Assembly: GCF_001439665.1 (NCBI RefSeq)
Contig: NZ_LMAK01000015.1
Span: 1 to 64,000, forward strand
Source: Formosa algae
GTDB lineage: Bacteria > Bacteroidota > Bacteroidia > Flavobacteriales > Flavobacteriaceae
Length of the DNA stretch: 64,000 nt
Direction of reading: 5' to 3'
Shown here: positions 19,031 to 28,090 of the stretch, piece by piece
How the letters are laid out: every line of letters starts with the position of its first letter
How positions within the stretch are numbered: the first letter of the stretch is position 1
Made by a program: the position numbers and the translations under genes
Notes under the pieces: generated by a model
Seen by the model: the letters and a program-made list of their open reading frames with translations, nothing else
Database searches by the model: none
What the model was told of the DNA's origin: nothing

Positions 19031-19810
19031 TTGTTTATTTTGAAGAACTGGATTAAATTTAATTATAGTAAGATCTTTATATCGGTCTTATGTCTTCTAA
19101 TAGGCGTTAATATATTTGCTACAGTAACAGATAGAGAGTTGCTTTTGCAGTGTGTTAAGCCTTTAGTAATACCTGTGTTCATACTTTTCTACTTTATCAG
19201 GTGTAATTATATTAATTGGTATTTAATTACCTATTTGGTTACAGCGTTCTTAGCAGATTTCACTTCAATATTTTTTGATAGCCCTGAAATTCTACATTAT
19301 AGCAATCTATTTTACTTAATTAGTTATTTAAGCCTTTTAGGACTTGTGTTAACACAATTTAAAGGGATAAAATTCGGTCTCTTTCTTGGAAGTTATTTAC
19401 TCGTAGTTTTTATAATTAATACCTATTTATTGTATCAATTATACACCGTTTTAGATGGGATAATTAAAGATCCGATTATGGTTATGTTTTTTGGATTACA
19501 TACGGTTACCTTAATCATTCTTGCCTTTGTGTCTTTTGCTGTGTATTTAAACTCAGATACAAAATCGACTATTCAATATTTAGTCATGTCTTTATGCTTT
19601 ATATTTAGTGAAGTCCTGTTCTATATTCATAATTATTATATTTATGATTGGACTTTAGTCTTGTTAGAGCGTGTGTTATATAGTGGAGGGTTAATTTTTC
19701 TGTTTAATTATATGGTCACAAAGAATAAAGCCAAAAAAAGAGCGCAAAAAATACGCTCTTATAATTTCGTGTTTACTAAGCAGCAAGAACAAAATGCTAT
19801 TAAACAATAA
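19031..19810 (+). CDS. Multi-pass membrane protein of unknown function (paralogue 2)
   Basis: A 259-residue protein with about 8 membrane helices, related to the preceding gene. Matching elements are CVKPLVIPVFILFYFI, then FFDSPEILHYSNLFYLISYLSLLGLVLTQFKG, and SLCFIFSEVLFYIHNY near the C-terminus. The tail is basic. There is no ATG near the N-terminus; TTG at 19031 or 19040 must serve, and I cannot decide between them. The long polar loop of paralogue 1 is missing. The similarity to YhhN-type membrane enzymes is weak. Convergent with the metallophosphatase gene, overlapping it by 11 bp. Confidence 0.65.
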   Translation: MFILKNWIKFNYSKIFISVLCLLIGVNIFATVTDRELLLQCVKPLVIPVFILFYFIRCNYINWYLITYLVTAFLADFTSIFFDSPEILHYSNLFYLISYLSLLGLVLTQFKGIKFGLFLGSYLLVVFIINTYLLYQLYTVLDGIIKDPIMVMFFGLHTVTLIILAFVSFAVYLNSDTKSTIQYLVMSLCFIFSEVLFYIHNYYIYDWTLVLLERVLYSGGLIFLFNYMVTKNKAKKRAQKIRSYNFVFTKQQEQNAIKQ

Positions 19811-20714
19811 TAGATGTGCCTTCTGCAGCTTTATTTTTATTAGTATCAAAATAGAAATCTATTTTTCCTAGATTAATTCCGTAACATCCTACTTGGTTAA
19901 CAAGTGTGTCTTTACCTTCAATATTCTTTACAATAGTTGGTTTAGGTAGGAATGTGTGTGTATGTCCGCCAATAATTAAATCGATATCTTTGGTAGCGGC
20001 AGCTAATTTTAAATCACTAATTTTTGTTTCAGAATTGTATTTATATCCTAAATGAGATAAGCAAATAATTAGGTCGCACTGTTCCTGCTCTTTTAAAATT
20101 CGACTCATGTCTTGAGCCATTTCAACAGGATCTAAATATTTTGTTTCTTTATACATGGCAATATCTACAAGGCCTTGTAATTCTATACCAACACCAAATA
20201 CACCTATTTTAATACCATCTTTAGAAAAGACTTTATAAGGTTTGGTGTGTGTATCCATTATGGTGTTAGAGAAATCGTAATTTGATATTAAGAATGGGAA
20301 CTCGGCATGTGGTAATTGAGCATATAATCCATCTATACTGTTATCAAAATCATGATTTCCTATAGTTGCGGCGTCATATTTAAGTTTACTCATGAGTTTA
20401 AACTCTAATTCCCCGCCGTAAAAATTAAAATATGGTGTGCCTTGAAAAATATCTCCAGCATCTAATAACAAGGTGTTTGGATTGTCCAAACGAATTTTGT
20501 CTATTAAACGAGCACGTTTAGCAACACCGCCTAGATTTGCGTTTCTACCGTCGTTAGGTCCAAACGGATCTATATGACTATGCACATCGTTGGTATGTAA
20601 AACGGTTATTTTTTTTGTTTTAGGAGCAGCCGTAAAAGAGGTTAAACTTAATCCTCCTAAAGCAACTAACGATGTTGCAACTGTAGATTGTTGTAAGAAG
20701 TCTCTACGTTTCAT
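19800..20714 (-). CDS. Metallophosphatase, catalytic half of a 5'-nucleotidase (UshA-like)
   Basis: A 304-residue calcineurin-like phosphoesterase, the N-terminal half of UshA-type 5'-nucleotidases. The metal-binding motifs are present in order: HTNDVHSH (40-47), LDAGDIFQG, GNHDFD, and GGHTHTFL. The N-terminus MKRRDFLQQSTVATSLVALGG is a likely twin-arginine signal (RRDFLQ), so the folded enzyme would be exported. The C-terminal nucleotide-binding domain is absent but is encoded by the next gene upstream, 11 bp away. Together they would form a split 5'-nucleotidase/2',3'-cyclic phosphodiesterase. The substrate is unproven. Confidence 0.92.
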   Translation of the reverse strand: MKRRDFLQQSTVATSLVALGGLSLTSFTAAPKTKKITVLHTNDVHSHIDPFGPNDGRNANLGGVAKRARLIDKIRLDNPNTLLLDAGDIFQGTPYFNFYGGELEFKLMSKLKYDAATIGNHDFDNSIDGLYAQLPHAEFPFLISNYDFSNTIMDTHTKPYKVFSKDGIKIGVFGVGIELQGLVDIAMYKETKYLDPVEMAQDMSRILKEQEQCDLIICLSHLGYKYNSETKISDLKLAAATKDIDLIIGGHTHTFLPKPTIVKNIEGKDTLVNQVGCYGINLGKIDFYFDTNKNKAAEGTSIIV

Positions 20715-20725
20715 AAGGCTTTACA

Positions 20726-21484
20726 TTATTTTATTTGGATAAACCTGTCGTCTATCACCGGATTAATAGTATCTACTTTTGTAAAATAATCGATAAATGC
20801 GTTTCTTAATTTATAATTTAAATCGTACACACTATCATTAGGTTTAAAAAACGTCATATGGTCTCCACCATTATATAAATAATCGTTTGTAGCGACGTAA
20901 TATGTTTTGTTTTCATCTATGGCTTTACCTTTAACTAAGGCTTCAACAACATCAAAATCAGAGTTAATGGCAAGTTTTAATTTAGAAACGGGATGTGCGC
21001 TTTTAGACTGACTTAAATAAGTCATGGCGGCGTTTACATTTTTACCTTTAATAGCAGCAACAACAACACTATTTTCAAAAGGCATAATCTCATAAGCCGT
21101 ACGTAACGTAATATTACCTTTAGAAATTGGCGCTCGGATACCACCTTTATTTAGGAGTACAAAATCTATATCGTGACCTGTTCTGCTTTTAAATATGGGA
21201 TTGGCTTGCTCGTAAATGACATCGGCCATAAGATTTCCGATAGCCGTATTAAATGTTCCATTGTCTTTACTGTAAGTTTCTGGAGCATAAGCTAAAGTGC
21301 TATCAAGTGTGTTAATAACATGATCGTGATAGGGCTTAATAAAGTTAGCAATGTCTTGGTCTGGCGGTAATTCTGCTGAAATAGGAATTTCTTTACCTTC
21401 AATTTTTGTTAGATTTAATGTCTTCGTTTTACAGCTTACCAAAAACATAAGGCAGATGCAAACCATTAATTGTTTAAAAATCAT
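20726..21484 (-). CDS. 5'-nucleotidase C-terminal domain lipoprotein
   Basis: A 252-residue protein equal to the substrate-binding C-terminal domain of UshA-like 5'-nucleotidases: NGTFNTAIGNLMADVIYEQ, FVLLNKGGIRAPI, and ITLRTAYEIMPFENSVVV, followed by YVATNDYLYNGGDHMTFF. The N-terminus is a lipoprotein signal with lipobox FLVSC, so it sits in the outer or inner membrane facing the periplasm or surface. It precedes the catalytic half in the same operon. The Tat-type signal on one half and the lipoprotein signal on the other suggest the two are exported by different routes and meet outside the cytoplasm. Confidence 0.9.
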   Translation of the reverse strand: MIFKQLMVCICLMFLVSCKTKTLNLTKIEGKEIPISAELPPDQDIANFIKPYHDHVINTLDSTLAYAPETYSKDNGTFNTAIGNLMADVIYEQANPIFKSRTGHDIDFVLLNKGGIRAPISKGNITLRTAYEIMPFENSVVVAAIKGKNVNAAMTYLSQSKSAHPVSKLKLAINSDFDVVEALVKGKAIDENKTYYVATNDYLYNGGDHMTFFKPNDSVYDLNYKLRNAFIDYFTKVDTINPVIDDRFIQIK

Positions 21485-21527
21485 AATTAAACTTATAAAT
21501 TTTACTGAAGTATGGTTATAGTTTTTC

Positions 21528-21535
21528 TACATTTG
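21528..21535 (+). promoter_or_regulatory. -7 promoter box of the DUF6913-dapA operon
   Basis: TACATTTG matches TAnnTTTG and ends 18 bp before the ATG at 21554. No TTG at proper spacing upstream. Confidence 0.4.
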
Positions 21536-21553
21536 CAAAAAGTTTAAAGATAA

Positions 21554-22072
21554 ATGATTTTAAAAGGTTTTAGGGAAAAATCTAATAAAAAGTATTTTAA
21601 TAAATTGTTGGCAAATCGCAAGATTTCTAACACCTCTAAACATATTGAAAGTTTGGGAGTTATATTAAACATTGATGAGTTTTCTAATACTGAGGCTATA
21701 GAATCTATATCTAAACTTTTAAAAATAAAACCCAATAGTTTTAAAATTTTAGCTTTTTCAATGTCAGAAGAAGGTAATGATGGTCATGGTTTTCCAGTAT
21801 TTACCGCTAAAGATATAGGGTGGTCTGGAAAGATTAAAAACCCCGAATTAGAGCTGTTTTTAAATAATGAGTTTGATGCTTTAATAAGTTATTATTTTAC
21901 AGATAATTTAGATTTAAAGGTCTTAACTGCCAAAGTTAAATCAGATTTAAAAATAGGGGTGTTACAAGAAGAACAACGGTTAAACGATTTAATAATTAAT
22001 GTAAATCCGGATGCCATAGAAGTCTTTAAGCGAGAGCTTTTAAAGTACTTAAGTATATTAAAAAGAATTTAA
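21554..22072 (+). CDS. Conserved flavobacterial protein, DUF6913-like
   Basis: A soluble 172-residue protein with no signal peptide. I believe it belongs to the Bacteroidota family now called DUF6913, found beside dapA in many Flavobacteriaceae; no function is known. The N-terminus is basic ([22 protein letters not shown]). A core has [53 protein letters not shown] and [17 protein letters not shown] conserved DALISYY-type segment may mark the fold centre. It is 4 bp upstream of dapA and cotranscribed, which may hint at a cell-wall or lysine link. Confidence 0.75.
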   Translation: MILKGFREKSNKKYFNKLLANRKISNTSKHIESLGVILNIDEFSNTEAIESISKLLKIKPNSFKILAFSMSEEGNDGHGFPVFTAKDIGWSGKIKNPELELFLNNEFDALISYYFTDNLDLKVLTAKVKSDLKIGVLQEEQRLNDLIINVNPDAIEVFKRELLKYLSILKRI

Positions 22073-22076
22073 ACAG

Positions 22077-22958
22077 ATGAATAGTAAATTAATAGGTACT
22101 GGAGTTGCTCTAGTTACACCTTTTAAGGCAGATCTTAGTGTAGATCATGATGCATTAACCCAAATTGTTAATTTCAATATCGAAAATGGTACCAATTATT
22201 TAGTAATAATGGGAACCACTGGAGAAAGTGTTACCGTTACTAAAGCTGAAAAGGAAGCCGTAATTAAAACCATAACTGAAACTAATAACGGTCGTATACC
22301 CTTAGTTTTGGGTATTGGAGGAAACAATACTGCTGCTGTAGTTGAAGAAATTAAAGCGACAGATTTAAGTCCTTTTGAAGCTATACTTTCGGTATCGCCT
22401 TATTATAGTAAGCCAACACAGGAAGGTGTGTATCAGCACTTTAAAGCAGTGTCTGAAGCCTGCCCTATTAATATCGTCTTGTACAACGTTCCTGGGAGAA
22501 CAGCATCAAATATGTTACCAGAAACAACAATTAGATTAGCAAACGATTTTGAAAATATTGTAGCCATAAAAGAGGCTGGAAACAATATCGGACAATATTT
22601 AAAGTTATTAAAGGATAAACCAGAAGACTTTTTAGTTATTTCTGGGGATGACGATTTAGCTTTAGGAGTTGTTTTAGCTGGAGGATCTGGCGTTATTTCT
22701 GTAATTGGCCAGGCTGTTCCTGCTCAATTTTCTAAAATGATACAGTTAGGTTTAGAAGGAAAAGCTAAAGAAGCATATGCCATTCATTATAAATTAATGG
22801 ATGTAGTAGGGTATATTTTTGAGGAAAATAATCCGTCAGGAATTAAAGCTGTTTTCGAAGCTTTAGACTTATGTCATGCAAGTGTAAGACTACCTTTAGT
22901 AGAGGCTACTGCTAGATTGAAAGATAAAATTAGGGCATTTGTGGCAGCTAATAAATAG
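22077..22958 (+). CDS. dapA: 4-hydroxy-tetrahydrodipicolinate synthase
   Basis: DapA condenses pyruvate and aspartate semialdehyde, the first committed step to diaminopimelate and lysine. The 293-residue TIM-barrel protein carries GTTGESVT (pyruvate-site motif), [16 protein letters not shown], the catalytic-Tyr segment LYNVPGRT, the Schiff-base Lys in AIKEAGNN, and SGDDDLAL. Length is normal. It follows the DUF6913-like gene by 4 bp. dapF of the same pathway lies 16 kb away on the same strand. Confidence 0.98.
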   Translation: MNSKLIGTGVALVTPFKADLSVDHDALTQIVNFNIENGTNYLVIMGTTGESVTVTKAEKEAVIKTITETNNGRIPLVLGIGGNNTAAVVEEIKATDLSPFEAILSVSPYYSKPTQEGVYQHFKAVSEACPINIVLYNVPGRTASNMLPETTIRLANDFENIVAIKEAGNNIGQYLKLLKDKPEDFLVISGDDDLALGVVLAGGSGVISVIGQAVPAQFSKMIQLGLEGKAKEAYAIHYKLMDVVGYIFEENNPSGIKAVFEALDLCHASVRLPLVEATARLKDKIRAFVAANK

Positions 22959-23043
22959 ATTTAAATCTGTATAAGCTTATCTAATTAGACGCTGTATGTT
23001 TTTTTGTAACTATTTTAAAAGTTAAAATATACTTAAAGCTAAT

Positions 23044-23058
23044 TGTAACCTAATTACA
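23044..23058 (+). promoter_or_regulatory. Small inverted repeat upstream of bamD
   Basis: TGTAACCTAATTACA is a perfect 5-bp dyad (TGTAA/TTACA) with a 5-bp spacer, 51 bp upstream of the bamD -7 box. The half-sites resemble those of the dyads at 7721 and 36074 but the spacing differs. Could be a factor site or chance in AT-rich DNA. Confidence 0.25.
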
Positions 23059-23108
23059 TCCTTTAATTTAGCTGAAAAATATTATTTTTAAAATCAATAA
23101 GAATAGCT

Positions 23109-23116
23109 TAATTTTG
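23109..23116 (+). promoter_or_regulatory. -7 promoter box of the bamD operon
   Basis: TAATTTTG matches TAnnTTTG, 17 bp before the bamD ATG. No TTG element at 17-23 bp upstream. Confidence 0.4.
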
Positions 23117-23133
23117 CATTCTGTTAAAAAACT

Positions 23134-23934
23134 ATGGGGAAATATTTATACATTTTATTCGCGTTTATTGTTTTAAGTTCATGTGGTGAATATCAAAAAA
23201 CACTTAAAGCAACAGATATCGGTGCTAAATTTAAATTAGGAGAACAACTTTATAATGAAGGTGAGTTTTCTAAGGCAAATAGATTGTTCTCTCAAATTGT
23301 ACCAAGCTACCGTGGAAAACCACAAGCAGAAAAGCTAATGTACATGTATGCGCAATCGTACTACGGAATGAAGGACTATTATGTTGCAGGATACCAATTT
23401 GAACGATTTGCAGATTCTTACCCTAATAGTGAGAAGTTAGAAGAAGCTTCGTTTTTATCCGCTAAGAGTTATTACAAAGAATCTCCTATTTATAGTAAAG
23501 ATCAAGCTAGTACAAAAGAAGCTATAGAGAAGTTACAATTGTTTATCAACCAGTTTCCTGGCTCAGAGTATTTAAGTGAAGCGAGTGGATACATACAAGA
23601 ATTAGATGCAAAATTAGAACGTAAAGCGTTTGAAATAGCAAAACAATATAACACAATACAAGATTATCAAGCATCAATAAAATCGTTCGATAATTTTCTG
23701 TTCGAATTTCCAGGATCTGCATTAAGAGAAGAAGCTATGTATTATAGATTTGATTCCGCATATCAATTGGCAATATTTAGTATTGAACGTAAGAAACAAG
23801 AACGATTAGAATCTGCTAACACTTATTATGATGATTTAATGAAAGGGTATTCAGAGACTCAATTCTTAGAAGAAGCAGATACGAAGCACGAAGTAATAGT
23901 AGAAGAATTAAAAAATTACAGCACTAAAAGTTAA
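23134..23934 (+). CDS. bamD: Outer membrane assembly lipoprotein BamD
   Basis: BamD is an essential part of the BAM complex that inserts beta-barrels into the outer membrane. The 266-residue product has a lipoprotein signal with lipobox VLSSCG and then tandem TPR repeats: FKLGEQLYNEGEFSKANRLFSQIVP, QSYYGMKDYYVAGYQFERFADSYPNSEKLEEA and further copies. The length and repeat layout match the Bacteroidota BamD. It heads an operon with the omega-like subunit, coaBC and DUF4835 (gaps 4, 10 and -8 bp), an order conserved in Flavobacteriaceae to my knowledge. Confidence 0.96.
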   Translation: MGKYLYILFAFIVLSSCGEYQKTLKATDIGAKFKLGEQLYNEGEFSKANRLFSQIVPSYRGKPQAEKLMYMYAQSYYGMKDYYVAGYQFERFADSYPNSEKLEEASFLSAKSYYKESPIYSKDQASTKEAIEKLQLFINQFPGSEYLSEASGYIQELDAKLERKAFEIAKQYNTIQDYQASIKSFDNFLFEFPGSALREEAMYYRFDSAYQLAIFSIERKKQERLESANTYYDDLMKGYSETQFLEEADTKHEVIVEELKNYSTKS

Positions 23935-23938
23935 TATA

Positions 23939-24265
23939 ATGGATTTAAAAAAAATCAATGCACCTGTTAATACAGTAACGTATAATAAGAACAAGGTTGA
24001 TGAGCAGACAGGAAATATATACGAAGCAATTTCTATTATTTCTAGACGTGCAGATCAAATTAACACCGAGATTAAAAAGGAACTAATTGAAAAATTAGAA
24101 GAATTTGCAACGTATAACGATAGTTTAGAAGAGATTTTTGAAAACAAAGAGCAAATCGAAGTTTCAAAATTTTACGAAAAATTACCAAAACCACATGCTT
24201 TAGCAGTTCAAGAGTGGTTAGATCATAAAGTATACTACAGAAACACTGACGAAGACGTTCAGTAA
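23939..24265 (+). CDS. rpoZ: DNA-directed RNA polymerase omega-like subunit (Bacteroidota form)
   Basis: A 108-residue protein of the Rpb6/omega-like family found in Bacteroidota, which promotes RNA polymerase assembly. The central segment GNIYEAISIISRRADQINTEIKKELIEKLEEF matches the omega core (binding helix around RRADQI); the acidic tail is typical of the phylum. It lies between bamD and coaBC; in other phyla omega is likewise linked to coaBC. Assignment rests on the core motif and context. Confidence 0.85.
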   Translation: MDLKKINAPVNTVTYNKNKVDEQTGNIYEAISIISRRADQINTEIKKELIEKLEEFATYNDSLEEIFENKEQIEVSKFYEKLPKPHALAVQEWLDHKVYYRNTDEDVQ

Positions 24266-24275
24266 AATATAAGCT

Positions 24276-25487
24276 ATGTCAATATTAAGCGGCAAAAAGA
24301 TACTGTTAGGCATTAGTGCTGGTATAGCGGCTTACAAGACAGCTTCTTTAGTAAGATTATTCATAAAAGCAGGTGCAGACGTTAAAGTAGTCATGACACC
24401 TGCTTCTATAGATTTTGTCACGCCCCTAACATTATCTACACTCTCCAAACATCCCGTAGTATCTTCGTTTTATAATGATGAAGACGAAAGCGCAGTTTGG
24501 AATAGTCATGTAGAATTAGGTCTTTGGGCCGACCTATTAGTTATTGCGCCCGCAACAGCTAATACTATGTCTAAAATGGCAAACGGGACTTGCGATAATT
24601 TGTTGTTAGCAACTTATTTATCTGCTAAATGTCCAGTGTATTTTGCTCCAGCAATGGATTTAGATATGTATAAGCATCCTTCTACAGCACACTCTTTTGA
24701 AAAATTACAAGGTTTTGGAAATGTTATGATTCCTGCAACTTCTGGCGAATTAGCTAGTGGTTTAGTAGGGGAAGGTCGTATGGCAGAACCAGAAGATATT
24801 GTGTATTTTATAGAACAGCATATTTTAGGAAACTTACCTTTACATGGTAAAAAAGTTATGATTACTGCTGGCCCAACTTATGAGGCTATAGATCCTGTGC
24901 GTTTTATAGGAAATCATTCTAGTGGTAAAATGGGGTTCGAATTAGCACAAACAGCTGCTAATCTTGGTGCTGAGGTAACCTTAATTTCTGGACCTACCAA
25001 CCAAACGCTTAAGCATAATGCAGTAAATATTATTCCTATAATAAGTGCTCAAGATATGTATGAACAGGCGCAATTGCATTTTAAAGACGCAGATATTGCT
25101 ATATGTGCTGCAGCTGTAGCTGATTATAAACCAAAAGAAGTTGCGCTTCAGAAAATAAAAAAGGACGATAGTGCGTTAACTTTAGAGCTAGAGAAAACTA
25201 AAGATGTTTTAGCCTTTTTAGGTGCTATAAAAAGCAATCAGTTTTTAGTTGGTTTTGCGTTAGAAACGAATAATGAGTTGGAGCATGCCAAAGGCAAATT
25301 AAAGCGTAAAAATTTAGACCTTATTGTGTTAAATTCTTTAAATGATAAAGGTGCAGGTTTTAAAGCCGATACAAATAAAATAACGCTTATTGATGCTAAA
25401 GAACACATAATAGAATTTAATTTAAAATCGAAGGCAGAAGTCGCTCAAGATATATTCAATGAAATATTAAATCAACTACATGCGTAA
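24276..25487 (+). CDS. coaBC: Bifunctional phosphopantothenoylcysteine decarboxylase / phosphopantothenate-cysteine ligase
   Basis: CoaBC makes 4'-phosphopantetheine, a coenzyme A precursor, from 4'-phosphopantothenate and cysteine. The N-terminal flavin decarboxylase has GISAGIAAYKTASLVR, the catalytic His in SHVELG, and PAMDLDMYKHP. The C-terminal ligase begins near residue 190 with KVMITAGPTYEAIDPVRFIGNHSSGKMG. Length (403) is standard. It is followed with an 8-bp overlap by the DUF4835 gene. Confidence 0.97.
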   Translation: MSILSGKKILLGISAGIAAYKTASLVRLFIKAGADVKVVMTPASIDFVTPLTLSTLSKHPVVSSFYNDEDESAVWNSHVELGLWADLLVIAPATANTMSKMANGTCDNLLLATYLSAKCPVYFAPAMDLDMYKHPSTAHSFEKLQGFGNVMIPATSGELASGLVGEGRMAEPEDIVYFIEQHILGNLPLHGKKVMITAGPTYEAIDPVRFIGNHSSGKMGFELAQTAANLGAEVTLISGPTNQTLKHNAVNIIPIISAQDMYEQAQLHFKDADIAICAAAVADYKPKEVALQKIKKDDSALTLELEKTKDVLAFLGAIKSNQFLVGFALETNNELEHAKGKLKRKNLDLIVLNSLNDKGAGFKADTNKITLIDAKEHIIEFNLKSKAEVAQDIFNEILNQLHA

Positions 25488-26367
25488 TATCTTATTTACT
25501 CTATTTTTTTGTGTTTCTATGAGTTTTACTGCTCAAGAATTAAACTGTAAGATTGTTGTTAATGCAGAACAAACAGGAAACGAAAACGTACAAGTATTTA
25601 AGACCTTAGAAAAACAACTTAATGAGTTTGTAAATAACAGACAGTGGACAAACAGAGGCTTTAAGATTGGGGAACGTATTAACTGTAGCATGATTATCAT
25701 TATAAATAGTTATGATAATGATTTGTTTAGTGGTACCATTCAGGTACAATCTACTAGACCCGTTTATGGCGCATCTTATACAACGCCTATCTATAATTAC
25801 AACGATAAGAGTTTTACGTTTAAGTATGCTGAATACGAAAATTTAAATTTTAGCGCCACACAATACGAGTCTAATTTAATTTCTGTAATTGCCTTTCATG
25901 TATATATGATTTTAGGATTAGATGCCGATACTTTCGAGTTTGAAGGCGGTAGCGAATACCTAGAATTAGCACAAGATATTGTAAATTTTTCACAGCAAGA
26001 AGGCTATAAAGGCTGGAAGTTAGAAGACGGTTCGCAATCAAGATATGTGTTAATAGATAATATATTATCGCCGACTTATAAAGAGTTTCGAGAAGTGATG
26101 TACACGTACCACAGAGATGGACTAGATAACATGAGTACAGATATAAAGGCCGGGAAAGAAGCGGTGGCTTATGCTGTAAGTTTATTTCAGACTATGAATA
26201 ACAGAAGACCGAGTTCTTATCTATTACGCGTATTTTTCGATGCTAAAAGCGATGAAATCGAAAGTATATTTTCCGACGGCCCAAGTGTAAATGTTGCCGA
26301 CCTTTTAGACATCTTAAACAATATTGCTCCCACATATTCTAGCAAATGGAGAAATATTAAGTTTTAA
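25480..26367 (+). CDS. DUF4835 family secreted protein
   Basis: A 295-residue protein with a signal peptide (MRNILFTLFFCVSMSFTAQ) and the DUF4835 pattern: LNCKIVVNAEQTGNENVQVFKTLEKQLNEF, then FSGTIQVQSTRPVYGASYTTP, then ISVIAFHVYMILGLDADTFEFEGG. The family is confined to Bacteroidota and almost always follows coaBC; its function is unknown. It starts inside coaBC (8-bp overlap), so translation is coupled. A periplasmic or outer-membrane location is likely; a role linked to the BamD encoded by the same operon is conceivable. Confidence 0.9.
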   Translation: MRNILFTLFFCVSMSFTAQELNCKIVVNAEQTGNENVQVFKTLEKQLNEFVNNRQWTNRGFKIGERINCSMIIIINSYDNDLFSGTIQVQSTRPVYGASYTTPIYNYNDKSFTFKYAEYENLNFSATQYESNLISVIAFHVYMILGLDADTFEFEGGSEYLELAQDIVNFSQQEGYKGWKLEDGSQSRYVLIDNILSPTYKEFREVMYTYHRDGLDNMSTDIKAGKEAVAYAVSLFQTMNNRRPSSYLLRVFFDAKSDEIESIFSDGPSVNVADLLDILNNIAPTYSSKWRNIKF

Positions 26368-26398
26368 TTGATTACGACTTAAATCTAAATTATCTTTG
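26368..26398 (+). promoter_or_regulatory. Bacteroidota-type promoter of recN
   Basis: TTG (26368-26370) and TATCTTTG (26391-26398) are separated by 20 bp, a full TTG-N17-23-TAnnTTTG match. It lies 28 bp before the TTG start codon of recN. With the rplS and 44093-44126 promoters it is among the best in the window. Confidence 0.6.
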
Positions 26399-26426
26399 AT
26401 TTACAAATTTAAAGCATTTAACTACA

Positions 26427-28079
26427 TTGTTAACATCTCTATCTATAAAAAACTACGCCTTAATCGACGATTTACAGGCAGATTTTAATACTGGTTTTAC
26501 CATAATTACAGGAGAAACCGGAGCTGGTAAATCTATTTTATTAGGGGCGTTATCTTTAATTTTGGGTAAACGTGCCGATTTATCCTCGTTAAAAGACGAT
26601 TCTCAAAAATGTATTATTGAAGCGGTATTCGATGTTTCAAATTATAATTTAGAATCTATTTACAATCAAGAAGATCTCGATTTTGAAACTCAGACTATAA
26701 TTAGACGCGAAATTTTACCTTCTGGGAAATCCCGTGCTTTTGTAAACGATTCTCCAGTAACTTTAAATAGTTTACAAACTTTAGGAGAACGTTTAATCGA
26801 TATACATTCGCAACATCAAACCATGCAACTTACAGACGATGCGTTTCAGTTTCAGGTTATAGATGCATTGGCAAAAGTAGACGATCCTTTAACAGAGTAT
26901 AAAGTCAATTTAAAAACGTATAAATCACTTCAGAAGGAATTAAAAAAATTACAAGATTTTCAAGCTGAAGCTAATAAAGAGCATGAGTATAATTCGTTTT
27001 TATTACAAGAGTTAATTGATGCTAAATTGGTCGATGGTGAGTTTGAAAGTCTAGAAGAAGAATACGAAACGCTAGATAATATTGAAGCTATTAAAGAAAA
27101 AATTGCCGCTTCCCATCAGTTATTAAGTGACGAACAAATAGGAGGTTTAGTGATACTTACCGAAATAAAATCTAATTTTAGTAAGATTGCTTCATTCTCT
27201 CAAAAATATAAAGAATTATACGATAGGATTGATAGTAGTTTAATCGAGTTGTATGATGTGTTTACAGAAATAGAAGCTTCTGAAGATGCTCTTGAAGCAG
27301 ATCCTAATCGTTTAGAAGTCGTAAATTCTAGATTACAACTGCTTCATAATTTGAAGAAAAAGCATTTGGTTTCAGATATTTCAGAATTAATAGAGATTCA
27401 GAATGCCTTAGACGAAAAAGTTGGGGTTACCGAAAATTTAGATAAGAATATTCAGAAACTAAAAACTGAAATTACTAAACTAGAAAAGGTGCTTAATGCC
27501 TTAGCTAAAACAATTCATACCAATCGTAACGCAGTTATTCCATCGTTAAAATCGCAGTTAGAGACCTTATTGTCAGATTTAGGAATGGCAAATGCGCAAT
27601 TTGAAATTACGTTGCAAGTCGCTTCAGAATTTCATGCCAATGGAAAAGATAATTTACAATTTCTATTTTCTGCGAATAAAGGCGGTAGTTTTAAAGCCTT
27701 AAATAAGGCTGCTTCTGGTGGAGAATTATCTAGAATAATGTTAGCTATAAAATCGGTGTTGTCTAAATACATGCAATTACCAACTATTATGTTCGATGAA
27801 ATTGACACAGGAGTTTCTGGAGAAATTTCGAATAAAATGGGTGTCATTATGAAACAGATGAGTGAAAGTATGCAAGTCTTTGCTATTACACATTTACCTC
27901 AAGTAGCAGCGAAAGGCGACACACATTTAAAAGTGTATAAAGAAGATGTAAACCAAATAACAACTACTAATTTGGTGGTTATTAAAGGTGAAGATCGTGT
28001 TGTAGAAATTGCGCAAATGTTAGGTGGATTAGAGTTGTCTAGTTCTGCAATAGCGCATGCCAAGCAATTACTGAATTAG
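26427..28079 (+). CDS. recN: DNA repair protein RecN
   Basis: RecN is an SMC-like ATPase that helps repair double-strand breaks. The 550-residue protein has N-terminal Walker A GETGAGKS (residues 29-36) in an ABC-type head, a long coiled coil from about 160 to 380, and the C-terminal ABC signature ASGGELSRIMLAIK followed by Walker B MFDEIDTGVSGEI. The start is TTG at 26427 (MLTSLSIKNYALIDDL), which fits family N-termini exactly; no ATG is available. A strong promoter precedes it, and I see no LexA-type site. A small lipoprotein follows after 11 bp. Confidence 0.96.
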   Translation: MLTSLSIKNYALIDDLQADFNTGFTIITGETGAGKSILLGALSLILGKRADLSSLKDDSQKCIIEAVFDVSNYNLESIYNQEDLDFETQTIIRREILPSGKSRAFVNDSPVTLNSLQTLGERLIDIHSQHQTMQLTDDAFQFQVIDALAKVDDPLTEYKVNLKTYKSLQKELKKLQDFQAEANKEHEYNSFLLQELIDAKLVDGEFESLEEEYETLDNIEAIKEKIAASHQLLSDEQIGGLVILTEIKSNFSKIASFSQKYKELYDRIDSSLIELYDVFTEIEASEDALEADPNRLEVVNSRLQLLHNLKKKHLVSDISELIEIQNALDEKVGVTENLDKNIQKLKTEITKLEKVLNALAKTIHTNRNAVIPSLKSQLETLLSDLGMANAQFEITLQVASEFHANGKDNLQFLFSANKGGSFKALNKAASGGELSRIMLAIKSVLSKYMQLPTIMFDEIDTGVSGEISNKMGVIMKQMSESMQVFAITHLPQVAAKGDTHLKVYKEDVNQITTTNLVVIKGEDRVVEIAQMLGGLELSSSAIAHAKQLLN

Positions 28080-28090
28080 AAAAATTTAAA

